A DNA stretch of 16,045 nucleotides from assembly GCA_025927515.1 (NCBI GenBank), contig JAICLG010000029.1:1-16045 (forward strand), in the 5' to 3' direction. Source of the DNA: Hyphomicrobium sp. (GTDB lineage: Bacteria; Pseudomonadota; Alphaproteobacteria; Rhizobiales; Hyphomicrobiaceae). The notes below the pieces were generated by a model. It searched no databases and was not told the origin of the DNA. It was given only the letters and a program-made list of their open reading frames with translations. A program made the translations under genes and the position numbers. Of the stretch, positions 1-8,863 are shown piece after piece. Position 1 is the first letter of the stretch. Every line of letters begins with the position of its first letter.

Positions 1-801
1 CAGGATCTCGATCAGGGCCTGCTGATCATCGAGGACTTCGGCGACAAGGTTTTCGCCTCCGAGGTCGCGCGCAGCGCCGATCAAAAATCGCTATGGCGTC
101 GCGCCACCGACGCGCTGATTGCGGTGCAGGCCACCCCGCCGCCCGAACGCATGTCTCTCACAGGCGGGACATCATTCGATCTGCCCCAGGCCGACGAAGG
201 CGTGCTCGACATCGAGACGCAATTATTGCTCGATTGGTACTGGCCGGCACTTCATGGCAGCCCCGCGCCTCAGAGCGCACGCGACACGTTCACGGCCGAA
301 TGGCACCGCGTCTTCGCGCGCGTCCTGAAGCAACCGAAGACATGGCTGCTGCGCGACTACCACTCGCCGAACCTGATCGCCCTCGATGACAGGCCCTCGC
401 CGCGCGATGTCGGCATCATCGACTTCCAGGACGCGATGGCCGGACCCGCTGCGTACGATCTCGTATCGCTGCTGCAGGATGCCCGCGTCGATGTGCCGGA
501 AGGCCTCGAAAGGGACCTGCTCGACCATTACATCGCCGCCATGAAAAGCCGCGACGAATCATTCGACACCGGAGAATTCCGCTTTTGCTACGCGGCGCTC
601 GGAGCCCAGCGTAACACAAAAATTCTCGGCATCTTCGCGCGTCTGGCGATGCGCGACGGCAAGCGCCAATATCTCGCCCACCTGCCACGGATCTGGGGGT
701 ATCTCGAACGTAATTTGCAGCATGATGGTCTGCAGCCGCTCAGGGCGTGGTATGACCGGAACCTGCCTCCGAAGCTTCGAGCGCAACCTCTGACGATCTA
801 A
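1..801 (+). CDS. amgK: Phosphotransferase of the AmgK type (anomeric MurNAc/GlcNAc kinase), 5' truncated by the window edge
   Basis: The reading frame is open from base 1 to the TAA at 799-801, giving 266 visible residues. The family is about 330-350 residues long, so roughly the first quarter lies outside. Visible parts match an aminoglycoside-phosphotransferase fold: a hinge-like LLIIEDFGD near residues 8-16, the catalytic loop RDYHSPN with its Asp at visible residue 119, and the metal-binding IDFQDA with its Asp at 141, followed by GPAAYDLVSLLQDAR. The usual His two residues before the catalytic Asp is Leu here, which I recall as common in alphaproteobacterial members. AmgK phosphorylates the anomeric carbon of MurNAc or GlcNAc in the cytoplasm, feeding MurU in peptidoglycan recycling. 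The MurU-like gene 22 nt downstream supports this role, but the exact sugar is inferred. In some relatives this domain is fused behind TsaE; the missing N-terminus prevents testing that here. Confidence 0.8.
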   Translation, partial: QDLDQGLLIIEDFGDKVFASEVARSADQKSLWRRATDALIAVQATPPPERMSLTGGTSFDLPQADEGVLDIETQLLLDWYWPALHGSPAPQSARDTFTAEWHRVFARVLKQPKTWLLRDYHSPNLIALDDRPSPRDVGIIDFQDAMAGPAAYDLVSLLQDARVDVPEGLERDLLDHYIAAMKSRDESFDTGEFRFCYAALGAQRNTKILGIFARLAMRDGKRQYLAHLPRIWGYLERNLQHDGLQPLRAWYDRNLPPKLRAQPLTI

Positions 802-823
802 ACAAATTCCGGAGACTCTAACG

Positions 824-1579
824 ATGCCCTCCGCGAAGCGTCCCGCCAGCGCCTTTGTGTTAGCCGCCGGAAAAGGCGAGCGGATGCGGCCCCTGACGTC
901 GGCGCGCCCGAAGCCCCTCGTTCCCGTCGCCGGAAAGCCGTTGATCGATCACGTCCTCGATCGCTTGACGAATGCGCGCATCGACCGGGCGATCGTCAAC
1001 GTCCACTATCTCGCCGACCAGATCGAGGAGCACTTGTCCGGCCGCAAGTCGCCGAAGATCAGCATCTCCGACGAACGCGGCGAGCTTCTCGACACCGGCG
1101 GCGGCGTCGTCCGCGCGCTTCGCAGGCTCGGCCCCGATCCATTCCTGATCCACAATTCCGATTCCATCTGGATCGAAGGCATGGGCTCCAATCTCGATCG
1201 GCTGATCCGCACCTGGGACGACACCAGAATGGACAGCCTGATGCTGCTCGCGCCGGTGGCAACAAGCATCGGCTACGACGGACCAGGGGACTTTCAGATG
1301 GACCCGGCAGGACGGCTGACACGGCAGTCGGGAGCCCGCTTGGCGCCATTCGTCTTCACCGGCGTCTCGATCGCGCATCCGCGGCTCTTCGAAGGCGCAC
1401 CGAAAGGCCCCTTCTCGTTGAACCGCGTCTGGAATCGCGCGATCGAGGCTGGACGCCTGCACGGGCTTCGCCTCGAAGGCATCTGGATGCATGTCGGAAC
1501 ACCGGACGCCATCGACGAAGCCGAAAAAGCCATCTCGGAATCGATGAAGATCGGCTCGGCGCTGCCGGGAGCCGATTGA
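824..1579 (+). CDS. murU: MurU-type nucleotidyltransferase (probable MurNAc-1-phosphate uridylyltransferase)
   Basis: This 251-residue protein has the sugar-phosphate nucleotidyltransferase fold. The N-terminal signature FVLAAGKGERMRPLT spans residues 11-25, with the phosphate-binding Lys30 in the following RPKPLVPVAGKPL. LLDTGGGV is the sugar/nucleotide loop. HNSDS contains Asp113, the expected metal ligand (NSD where many relatives have NGD), and the C-terminal WMHVGTPDAI is typical of the MurU group. MurU makes UDP-MurNAc from MurNAc-1-phosphate, bypassing de novo UDP-GlcNAc synthesis. The upstream AmgK-like kinase would supply its substrate, so the two form a plausible recycling pair. The ATG at 824 is preceded by GGAGA at 811-815, 8 nt away. 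Its TGA overlaps the addB start by one base, so addB is probably translationally coupled to it. A different NDP-sugar product cannot be excluded from sequence alone. Confidence 0.85.
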   Translation: MPSAKRPASAFVLAAGKGERMRPLTSARPKPLVPVAGKPLIDHVLDRLTNARIDRAIVNVHYLADQIEEHLSGRKSPKISISDERGELLDTGGGVVRALRRLGPDPFLIHNSDSIWIEGMGSNLDRLIRTWDDTRMDSLMLLAPVATSIGYDGPGDFQMDPAGRLTRQSGARLAPFVFTGVSIAHPRLFEGAPKGPFSLNRVWNRAIEAGRLHGLRLEGIWMHVGTPDAIDEAEKAISESMKIGSALPGAD

Positions 1580-4500
1580 TGACAGCGAACATCTTCACAT
1601 TGCCGCCCGGCGTGCCGTTTCTGCAGGCGCTGGCCCGCGCAATTCTGGAAGGCAATCTTCCGGCGCCCGGCGGCGGTGCGCCCGATTATCTGTCGCTGCC
1701 GAACATCACGCTTCTTTTGCCGACACGGCGCGCGGCACGTGCGGCCCGCGAAGCCTTTCTGTCGGTCGCGAATAAACCCGCGATCATCATGCCGCGAATT
1801 CGCCCGATCTCCGAGGGCGAAGACGATCTCTCGTTGATCGCGAGCCTCGCGAACGGCGAAGCATCCGGCATCGATGCACTCGAACAGCCGCCAGCGATCG
1901 ACCCTCTCGACCGCATTCTGGTCCTGATGCAGCTCATCGGCCGTTGGCGCGAAACGATGGCCAAGTCCGAGACCGACCGCAGCTCAGGCGCAACGCCCGC
2001 GCAAGCGGCGCAGCTCGCCAGCGAACTCGCGAAGTTGATGGATGACATCGAGCGTGAGAATTCATCGCTCGCCAACATCAAGGATCTGGTGCCCGATACC
2101 TACGCCGAGCATTGGCAGAAGACCGTCGATTTTCTCAAGATCGTCACCGAGCTTTGGCCGCACTATTTGGAAGCAGCCGGAACAACGTCGCCCGAAGCGC
2201 GCCGCAACGCTCTCATCCTCGCCGAGGCCGAGCGCATCACCCGGCTCAAGCCGAACGAAATTGTCATCGTCGCTGGCGTGACGGGCTCGATTCCCGCGAC
2301 GGTCGATCTGATGCGCGCTGTCATCGCGCGCGCCTCCGGCGCCATCGTGCTGCCCGCTCTCGACCAGACGCTGGACGAGGCAAGCTGGAAAGCCATCGTT
2401 CCCGGTCACCCCGAGCATCCGCAGTTTGGCTTGAAGAAATTGCTCGACGGTCTTGGCCTCGAACGCACCAACGTGCGAACGCTTCCGGGCGCTGAACCTG
2501 ATGCGGCAAACCAGGCACGCGCCGATTTCTTCAGCGAAGCGATGCGCCCGTCGGCAACAACGGATCATTGGCATAGCTACGCGGCGGCTGCCGAGAAAGA
2601 CCAGCTCAAGGCGGCGCTCTCCGGCGTCTCCCTGATCGAAGCACCATCGGCCCAGGACGAAGCCGAGACGGTAGCGCTGATCCTGCGTGAAGCCGTCGAG
2701 ACGCCGGAACAGACCGCGGCCCTCGTCTCGCCGGACCGCCTTCTCGCGCGACGTGTCGCGATCCGGCTCGAAGCCTGGGGCATCCGCGTCGATGACAGCG
2801 CCGGCCGCCCGTTCGCGAAGACGGTGCCCGGCGCATTCCTTGCGCTTGTCGTCAATGCGGTCGTCAGCCATTTCGCACCGGCCGAAACGATGGCCCTCTT
2901 GCGCCATCCCCTATGCCGGCTGGGCTTCAAACCGTTTGACATCCGCAAGTACGCGCGCGCGCTCGAAATCAGCGCCTTCCGCACGCCGTATCTTGGGCGC
3001 GGCGTCGAAGGCATCATCGCGGCGCTCGATACCGCCGAGCGCGACCGCATAGAAAAGAAGCACCGGCACCTCGCGGCGCAACGGCTTTGGCCTGACGACT
3101 GCGACGGCGCGCGCACTCTCGTCACGCGCATGGCCGAAGCGTTCAATCCGCTGATCGCGCTTTACGTCTCAAACGGCGAGCGGCCGCTTTCGGAATTCGC
3201 ACGCGCCCACGCCGAAGTCGCCGAAGCTCTCGCGGCCTTGCCCGCCGACGAAACGCCAGATGCCGAAACGCAGAACCCGCTGTGGCAGGGCGAAGCCGGA
3301 GAAGCAGCTGCGAAGTTTTTCGCGAAGCTCCTCGAATCCGAAACGCCTGAGGTTGGCATTCGCGCCGCCGACTATGCCGACCTCTATGCAACGCTTTTGG
3401 CCCGCGAGAACGTCCGCGAGCGCACCGCCGTGCATCCACGCGTTGCCATCTGGGGACCGTTTGAGGCCCGCCTGCAGCAGCCCGATGTTCTGATCCTCGG
3501 CTCGCTCAATGAAGGCACATGGCCGGAAGCCGCCGAGCCCGGCGCCTGGCTCAACCGCCCGATGCGCGCCGAACTCAAACTGCCGTCACCCGAAGAAGAA
3601 ATCGGCCGCGCCGCTCACGATTTCGTCTCGCTGCTAGGCGCCAGGACGGTCTACCTGACGCGCGCCGAAAAGATCGATGGCGTGCCGACCGTTCCATCGC
3701 GCTGGCTGATGCGGATCAGGGCCTTGCTCAAGGGCATGGACCTCGAAAGCGTGCTCGAAGCCGAAAGCCCGTGGCTTGCATGGGCACGCGCTCGCGATCG
3801 GATCGACGATGCCGATCGCAAGATCATTCAGGCACCGGAACCGCGGCCTGCATTCGAGATGCGGCCTCGCAAGATGAGCGTGACGGCGATCGAACAGTGG
3901 ACCAGCAATCCCTATGCGATCTTCGCGCGCCACATTCTGAGATTGAATCCATTGCCCCCTCTCGGAGCTGCTCCCGACGCGAGCCTGAGGGGTGGGCTCA
4001 TCCACGACGTCCTCTCGCGTTTCGCGAAAGAACATCCGAGCACACTTCCGCGAGACTTGCTTCCCGAACTCGAACGCATCGCCACGGCCGTACTGGAAAG
4101 CTACACCGGGCATCCGCGCATTGCAGCTTTCTGGCTGCCCCGCCTGAAGCGCTTCCTCACGTGGTTCGCCGCGACCGAACCAGCACGCCGGAACGGCGTC
4201 GAAACAATCATTGCCGAAACGAACGGCAGCCTGGTCATAGACACACTGGGAAAGCCTTTCACGCTGACGGCACGCGCCGATCGCATCGACGACACCGGCA
4301 GCTCAATCATCATCACCGACTATAAGACCGGGGCCGCGCCCAACGATGTTGCCGTGAAGAGCGGACGCTCGCCGCAGTTGCCCCTCGAAGCCGCGATCGC
4401 GCTGAGCGAAACGGGCTTCCCGCATCTCGTTGGACGCTCGGTCGAGGCATTGCGGTACATTCGCGCTTCAGGAGGCGAGCCGCCCGGCGAAGAACGCACA

Positions 4501-4698
4501 GTGAAATGCGACGACGTCGCGGCTCTCGCCGGTAACGCGCGCACCGCCCTCGCAGAGCTGGTCGCGACCTTCGACGACCCGCAAACGCCGTATCGCGCCA
4601 TCCGCCGGCCCGGCTATCGCTACGACTACGATTCCTATGCGCACCTTGCGCGCGTCGCCGAATGGTCAGCCCACGTCGAAGACGAGGCCGCCACATGA
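1579..4698 (+). CDS. addB: AddB, nuclease subunit of the AddAB double-strand-break repair complex (alphaproteobacterial type)
   Basis: AddB pairs with AddA to unwind and resect double-strand ends and load RecA. The protein is 1039 residues from the ATG at 1579; a TTG at 1576 would add one residue but is less likely. The middle is an inactivated helicase fold: the N-terminus has LLLPTRRAARAA and no Walker A loop. The C-terminal PD-(D/E)XK nuclease is intact: GGLIHDV with His809, ADRID with Asp901, and ITDYKTG with Asp914 and Lys916. Only three cysteines occur in the whole protein, and none sits where Bacillus AddB binds a 4Fe-4S cluster; for example NPYAIFARHIL precedes the nuclease core. It starts at a TGATG junction with murU and overlaps addA by 4 nt, which suggests coupled translation and matched subunit amounts. 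No separate promoter was seen. Confidence 0.95.
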   Translation: MTANIFTLPPGVPFLQALARAILEGNLPAPGGGAPDYLSLPNITLLLPTRRAARAAREAFLSVANKPAIIMPRIRPISEGEDDLSLIASLANGEASGIDALEQPPAIDPLDRILVLMQLIGRWRETMAKSETDRSSGATPAQAAQLASELAKLMDDIERENSSLANIKDLVPDTYAEHWQKTVDFLKIVTELWPHYLEAAGTTSPEARRNALILAEAERITRLKPNEIVIVAGVTGSIPATVDLMRAVIARASGAIVLPALDQTLDEASWKAIVPGHPEHPQFGLKKLLDGLGLERTNVRTLPGAEPDAANQARADFFSEAMRPSATTDHWHSYAAAAEKDQLKAALSGVSLIEAPSAQDEAETVALILREAVETPEQTAALVSPDRLLARRVAIRLEAWGIRVDDSAGRPFAKTVPGAFLALVVNAVVSHFAPAETMALLRHPLCRLGFKPFDIRKYARALEISAFRTPYLGRGVEGIIAALDTAERDRIEKKHRHLAAQRLWPDDCDGARTLVTRMAEAFNPLIALYVSNGERPLSEFARAHAEVAEALAALPADETPDAETQNPLWQGEAGEAAAKFFAKLLESETPEVGIRAADYADLYATLLARENVRERTAVHPRVAIWGPFEARLQQPDVLILGSLNEGTWPEAAEPGAWLNRPMRAELKLPSPEEEIGRAAHDFVSLLGARTVYLTRAEKIDGVPTVPSRWLMRIRALLKGMDLESVLEAESPWLAWARARDRIDDADRKIIQAPEPRPAFEMRPRKMSVTAIEQWTSNPYAIFARHILRLNPLPPLGAAPDASLRGGLIHDVLSRFAKEHPSTLPRDLLPELERIATAVLESYTGHPRIAAFWLPRLKRFLTWFAATEPARRNGVETIIAETNGSLVIDTLGKPFTLTARADRIDDTGSSIIITDYKTGAAPNDVAVKSGRSPQLPLEAAIALSETGFPHLVGRSVEALRYIRASGGEPPGEERTVKCDDVAALAGNARTALAELVATFDDPQTPYRAIRRPGYRYDYDSYAHLARVAEWSAHVEDEAAT

Positions 4699-7600
4699 AC
4701 ATCGAGATCAAGAAAGGTTCGCCTGAAGACGTCCTTCGCAACACCGACCAGCTGCAGGGCAAAGCCTCCGACCCGCAAAATTCGGCCTGGGTCAACGCCA
4801 ACGCGGGCACGGGCAAGACGCACGTGCTGACTCTGCGCGTCCTTCGCCTTCTACTCGCCGGAACGAGCCCCGAGCGCATTCTCTGCCTCACCTTTACGAA
4901 AGCCGCCGCCGCAGAAATGTCGAAGCGCGTCTTTGACCGCCTCGCCGGCTGGGTGACGATGGAAGCTGATCTCCTGCGGGAGGATCTTGCAAAGGTCAAC
5001 GGCGCGTCCCCTTCCGACGAATTGATGGCGCGCGCACGAACGCTCTTTGCCCGAGCCATCGAGACGCCCGGTGGCCTAAAGGTCCAGACAATCCACGCGT
5101 TCGCCGAACGGCTCTTGCAACGCTTCCCGATCGAAGCCGGTGTTCCGCCGGACTTCCAAATCCTTGATGATACCGCCGCGCGCGACCTCAAGGCCGAAGC
5201 CATCGAAACGATTTTGATCCAGGCGACGAGCGAGCCAATGTCGCCTCTCGGCAAAGCGCTCGATATCGTCATTCGGTACGCCGCCGACTCGCAATTCGAT
5301 CAGCTGATCTCCAAAGCCGTCGAAGAACGCAAATGGCTCGAAGCGGCATCGGGCGCCGAAGCTGCCAATTTTGTGGACGCGCTGACGGCGATGGACGAAT
5401 TTCTTCGCCGTCAGCTCGGCGTGCGCATGGCGATCGCGGCCGACGATCTTCACACCGAATGCGCGAATGTGCTTTCCGAAAGCGATCTGCGCGAAATTTG
5501 CGAGCTGCTCGCAACGGGCGGCAAGACAGACGTCGGTCACAGCGAACGGCTTAGAGTCGCGCTTGGCCACGCCGATCACCGGCGCAGAGCAAACGTTCTC
5601 GGTGACTACTTCCTGATCGACAAAGGAGAAGCGATCCGAAAGAGCGTGATGACCAAAGCGCTGGCGCAGGCAAAGCCCGGGCTGCACCAGCGTTGCCAGG
5701 ACGCACAACAGAATTTCTTCCGCCTGACGCAGGAGTTGCGGGCGCTGATCCTCGTCGAGGCATCGCTTGCGCTCTACCAGATCGCCGGGCACGTCCTGAA
5801 ACGCTACGCGGCCGCGCGCAATTCGGCCGGCGCGCTTGATTTCGACGATCTCATACTGAAAACGCGCGATCTCCTGACAAGCGAGAACGGTCAGGCGCAA
5901 TGGGTGCTCTTCAAACTCGACGGCGGCCTCGACCACATCCTCGTCGACGAGGCGCAGGACACGAGCCCGGAGCAATGGGACATCATCTCGGAACTCGCAC
6001 GCGAGTTCTTCTCGGATATGGGCGCCGGCGCGGGAACGCGCACCATCTTCGCGGTCGGCGACGAAAAACAATCGATCTATTCGTTCCAGGGCGCGGCGCC
6101 TGAGATGTTCGCAACGATGGGCCAACGCTTCGCGGAGCTCACGCAAAGCGTGCAGCGTCCCTGGAAGCGCGTCCCGCTCATGCTTTCCTTCCGCACCGTC
6201 AAGCCCGTTCTAGACGCCGTCGATCGTGTCTTTCGCGACCCAATTCGCACGCCCGGTCTCACTGCGAACGACGATAGCATCGATCATGTCGCGAACCGCA
6301 TCGGACAGGCCGGCCTCGTCGAAATCTGGGACACGGAAAAGTGGGACAACGCAGACGCCGCCAATCCCTGGCAGCCGCTTGCGGACACGAAAGAACAATC
6401 GCCCGCCAACCGCCTTGCCGAGCGAATAGCGGATACCATCAAGGCCTGGATCGACAGCGGCGAAATGCTTCCGTCGGAAGCCCGGCAAATTCGTCCGGGA
6501 GATATCCTCATCCTCGTGCGTAAACGCCAACCCTTCGCCGTGCCGATGGTTGCCGCCTTGAAGCGTCGCGGCATTGCCGTCGCAGGCGCCGACCGTATCA
6601 GAATGATAGATCAGATCGCGGTGCAGGACCTCATGGTTCTCGGCGATTTCCTGACGTTGCCCGAAGACGACCTGGCGCTCGCAACCGTTCTCAAGAGCCC
6701 GTTCTTCAATCTCGACGATCATGATCTTCTCGATATCGCCTACCATCGAGAGCAAAAGACGCTCTGGAAAGCGTTCATCGAAAGAGCCGAAACCGAACCG
6801 AAATACAAATTCGCGGCCGAGACCCTCAAGCGCTGGCGCGCCAAGGCCGACTTTGCACCCCCTTTCGAATTTTTCTCCGGCATTCTCGAACGCGACGGCA
6901 TGCGCAGGAATATGCTCAATCGCCTCGGTCCGGAAGCTGCCGAAGTGATCGACGAGTTCCTGGATCTCGCGCTCTCTTACGATGAGAGCGATCCACCGTC
7001 GTTGACGCAATTTCTCGCCAAGCTTCGCGCCGGCAATCCCGAGGTGAAGCGCGACATGGACCACGGCCGCGACGAAGTCCGCGTCATGACCGTGCATGGC
7101 GCCAAGGGCCTCGAAGCACCGATCGTCTTTTTACCGGACACCTGCACGACAGCTTCAGGCGAAGATGCTTCATCGCGGCTTGTGAAACTCGCCGACCTGC
7201 CGCGGCCCGAAGGGATCGCCGAACCGATCGTCTGGACCGTCAAAGGCTCGTCAGGCGTTCCCGCCGTCGCCACCGCCCGCGTCGCCAAGGATGCGCGCGA
7301 CGGGGAGGAACGCAATCGTCTTCTGTACGTCGCGATGACCCGACCTCGCGACAGGCTCTACATTGCCGGCTTCGAGGGCAAAAACGGCAAGGCCGAGGGC
7401 TGCTGGTACGACGTCATAACCGATGCGCTGATTCCGGCGATGTCCGAGATCACGCTCGAAGACGGCAGAAAGATTTGGCGTGCTGAGGCACCGCAAATTT
7501 CAGAACCCAAAAAACCCAAAGACGAAATAGGAGCGAAGCGCGAAGCGCGCACGCCGCCGCCCTTCGCGAGCAAACCAGCGCTGCCCGAGCCGAAGCTCTC

Positions 7601-8282
7601 CGTTCCGCTTGCGCCGTCGCGCCTCGAACCCTATGCGCCGGATGCCGAGGGCGAACCGATCGTGCTGGCGAAACGCGATCCCGCTGCAACGTATGATGGC
7701 CCCTCGCCTCTTTCCGGAAACACCGAACATCGCTTCTTGCGCGGAACGCTGACGCACGCCTTGCTGCAACATCTTCCGGAGGTGGACGCAAACCAACGCG
7801 AGCGGATCGCAACGGCCTTCATCGAAAGACGAGGCGCCGCACTGACGCAAGGCGCGCGTGCCAGCATCGTCCGCGAAACCTTGACGATCCTTTCCGCGCC
7901 AAGCTTCGCTGCGCTCTTCGGAACAGCCAGCATGGCCGAAGTCCCGATTGCTGCCGTCATCCCGCGGCCAAATGGCAAGGGCCCGGCGCTCGATCTATCG
8001 GGTCAGATCGACAGGCTCGCCGTAACAGAAACCGAGGTGCTGATCGTAGACTACAAGACGAACCGGCCCCCTCCGTCCGAGGTTCGATTTGTCGCGGCCG
8101 CCTATCTTTATCAGCTGGCCGCCTACAGGCTGGCATTGGGGAAGATTTATCCGCGCCGCACCGTGCGCGCCGCACTGCTTTGGACCGATGGGCCGCGTTT
8201 GATGGAAATTCCATCTCACATTCTCGATGACTTCGAATCGAAGCTATGGAACCTCGATGTTCAGAGCCTTGACGCTACCTGA
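4695..8282 (+). CDS. addA: AddA, helicase-nuclease subunit of AddAB
   Basis: This 1195-residue UvrD-family helicase with a C-terminal nuclease forms the motor of AddAB. Helicase motifs are all visible: Walker A NAGTGKT with Lys41, DEAQD at 418-422, GDEKQSIYSFQGA at 455-467, VHGAKGLE starting at Val800, and LLYVAMTRPRDR from about 876. After a proline- and lysine-rich linker (about 930-1005) comes the PD-(D/E)XK nuclease: RGTLTHALL with His1021, SGQIDRL with Asp1106 and IVDYKTN with Asp1119 and Lys1121, then YQLAAYRLAL. Both nucleases of the complex therefore appear active. I chose the ATG at 4695, which overlaps the addB stop as ATGA. An in-frame ATG at 4662 would add an arginine-rich stretch translated from inside addB and has no family support. 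The TGA lies 98 nt before trxA. Confidence 0.96.
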   Translation: MNIEIKKGSPEDVLRNTDQLQGKASDPQNSAWVNANAGTGKTHVLTLRVLRLLLAGTSPERILCLTFTKAAAAEMSKRVFDRLAGWVTMEADLLREDLAKVNGASPSDELMARARTLFARAIETPGGLKVQTIHAFAERLLQRFPIEAGVPPDFQILDDTAARDLKAEAIETILIQATSEPMSPLGKALDIVIRYAADSQFDQLISKAVEERKWLEAASGAEAANFVDALTAMDEFLRRQLGVRMAIAADDLHTECANVLSESDLREICELLATGGKTDVGHSERLRVALGHADHRRRANVLGDYFLIDKGEAIRKSVMTKALAQAKPGLHQRCQDAQQNFFRLTQELRALILVEASLALYQIAGHVLKRYAAARNSAGALDFDDLILKTRDLLTSENGQAQWVLFKLDGGLDHILVDEAQDTSPEQWDIISELAREFFSDMGAGAGTRTIFAVGDEKQSIYSFQGAAPEMFATMGQRFAELTQSVQRPWKRVPLMLSFRTVKPVLDAVDRVFRDPIRTPGLTANDDSIDHVANRIGQAGLVEIWDTEKWDNADAANPWQPLADTKEQSPANRLAERIADTIKAWIDSGEMLPSEARQIRPGDILILVRKRQPFAVPMVAALKRRGIAVAGADRIRMIDQIAVQDLMVLGDFLTLPEDDLALATVLKSPFFNLDDHDLLDIAYHREQKTLWKAFIERAETEPKYKFAAETLKRWRAKADFAPPFEFFSGILERDGMRRNMLNRLGPEAAEVIDEFLDLALSYDESDPPSLTQFLAKLRAGNPEVKRDMDHGRDEVRVMTVHGAKGLEAPIVFLPDTCTTASGEDASSRLVKLADLPRPEGIAEPIVWTVKGSSGVPAVATARVAKDARDGEERNRLLYVAMTRPRDRLYIAGFEGKNGKAEGCWYDVITDALIPAMSEITLEDGRKIWRAEAPQISEPKKPKDEIGAKREARTPPPFASKPALPEPKLSVPLAPSRLEPYAPDAEGEPIVLAKRDPAATYDGPSPLSGNTEHRFLRGTLTHALLQHLPEVDANQRERIATAFIERRGAALTQGARASIVRETLTILSAPSFAALFGTASMAEVPIAAVIPRPNGKGPALDLSGQIDRLAVTETEVLIVDYKTNRPPPSEVRFVAAAYLYQLAAYRLALGKIYPRRTVRAALLWTDGPRLMEIPSHILDDFESKLWNLDVQSLDAT

Positions 8283-8293
8283 CGTAATACCTA

Positions 8294-8322
8294 CTTGTGA
8301 GGTCGGTTTTCTCGGCTACATG
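8294..8322 (+). promoter_or_regulatory. Weak candidate promoter for trxA
   Basis: The 98-nt gap between addA and trxA contains CTTGTG (8294-8299) and TACATG (8317-8322) separated by 17 nt, a loose fit to the alphaproteobacterial housekeeping consensus. It would give trxA a leader of about 50 nt and expression independent of addBA. The match is poor enough to occur by chance in this much sequence; it is offered because trxA is usually highly expressed and stands apart from the tightly packed upstream genes. Confidence 0.25.
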
Positions 8323-8380
8323 CGAACACGAAAAAGCACGTCCGGCTTGCATTCCCCGGGCCTGAAATGGAGAAGAATCA

Positions 8381-8713
8381 ATGGCTAATGCTGTTACAGA
8401 CGCCAGCTTCGATGATGAGGTCCTGAAGTCGAACGAACCCGTGCTGGTCGACTTCCACGCGACGTGGTGCGGGCCGTGCAAGGCCATGGCGCCCGCGCTC
8501 GATCAGGTCGCAACTGAGCTGAAGGGCAAAATCAAGGTCGTGAAGGTCGACGTCGATGAGAACCCGCGCGTTACCGGCACTTACGGCATTCGTGCCATGC
8601 CGACGTTGCTGATCTTCAAGGGCGGCAAGGTTGCAGCACAGCATACCGGCGCCATCGTCCAGAAGAAGAAGCTTGAGGACTGGATCAACTCGAGCGTCGC
8701 CGCCGCCGTCTGA
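8381..8713 (+). CDS. trxA: Thioredoxin 1
   Basis: This 110-residue protein has the full thioredoxin pattern. The redox motif WCGPC places the cysteines at 30 and 33, the buried Asp is at 24 in VLVDF, and the cis-proline is Pro74 in IRAMPTLLIF. FKGGKV and LEDWI follow near the C-terminus. There is no signal peptide, so it is cytoplasmic and is expected to be reduced by thioredoxin reductase and to donate electrons to ribonucleotide reductase, methionine sulfoxide reductase and similar partners. The ATG has a strong GGAGAAG at 8369-8375, 5 nt upstream. One oddity is the motif context FHATWCGPC: the Trp found two residues before the Glu/Thr-Trp-Cys in E. coli (W28) is His26 here. The gene ends 24 nt before a strong terminator. 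Confidence 0.97.
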   Translation: MANAVTDASFDDEVLKSNEPVLVDFHATWCGPCKAMAPALDQVATELKGKIKVVKVDVDENPRVTGTYGIRAMPTLLIFKGGKVAAQHTGAIVQKKKLEDWINSSVAAAV

Positions 8714-8737
8714 TCGCGCGTGACAATTCGCAATTCG

Positions 8738-8770
8738 AAAGGCCCCGCCAGACGCGGGGCCTTTTATTTT
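8738..8770 (+). terminator. Intrinsic terminator of trxA
   Basis: A perfect 11-bp stem pairs 8738-8748 (AAAGGCCCCGC) with 8754-8764 around a 5-nt loop (CAGAC), and TTTATTTT follows from 8762. It lies 25 nt after the trxA stop and points away from it. Read from the minus strand the stem is followed by only three T's, so it should stop plus-strand transcription much better than transcripts coming from the convergent hydrolase gene. Confidence 0.93.
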
Positions 8771-8863
8771 GGACTCTCCACTTCCTTCTGTGGTGAGCCC
8801 GCATCCTTCCACGCGGAATCCCGGCGCGCTCCCCCGTGAGGAAAGGGAATTCGGCGGCGCTTC

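Noticed and set aside
4662..4694. An upstream ATG that would extend AddA by 11 residues.
   Set aside because: The extension is an arginine-rich translation of the addB 3' end; the ATGA overlap start at 4695 is more usual for addBA.
5076..6146. A 356-codon minus-strand frame within addA.
   Set aside because: It is the antisense shadow of the AddA helicase domain; no motif or ribosome binding site supports it.
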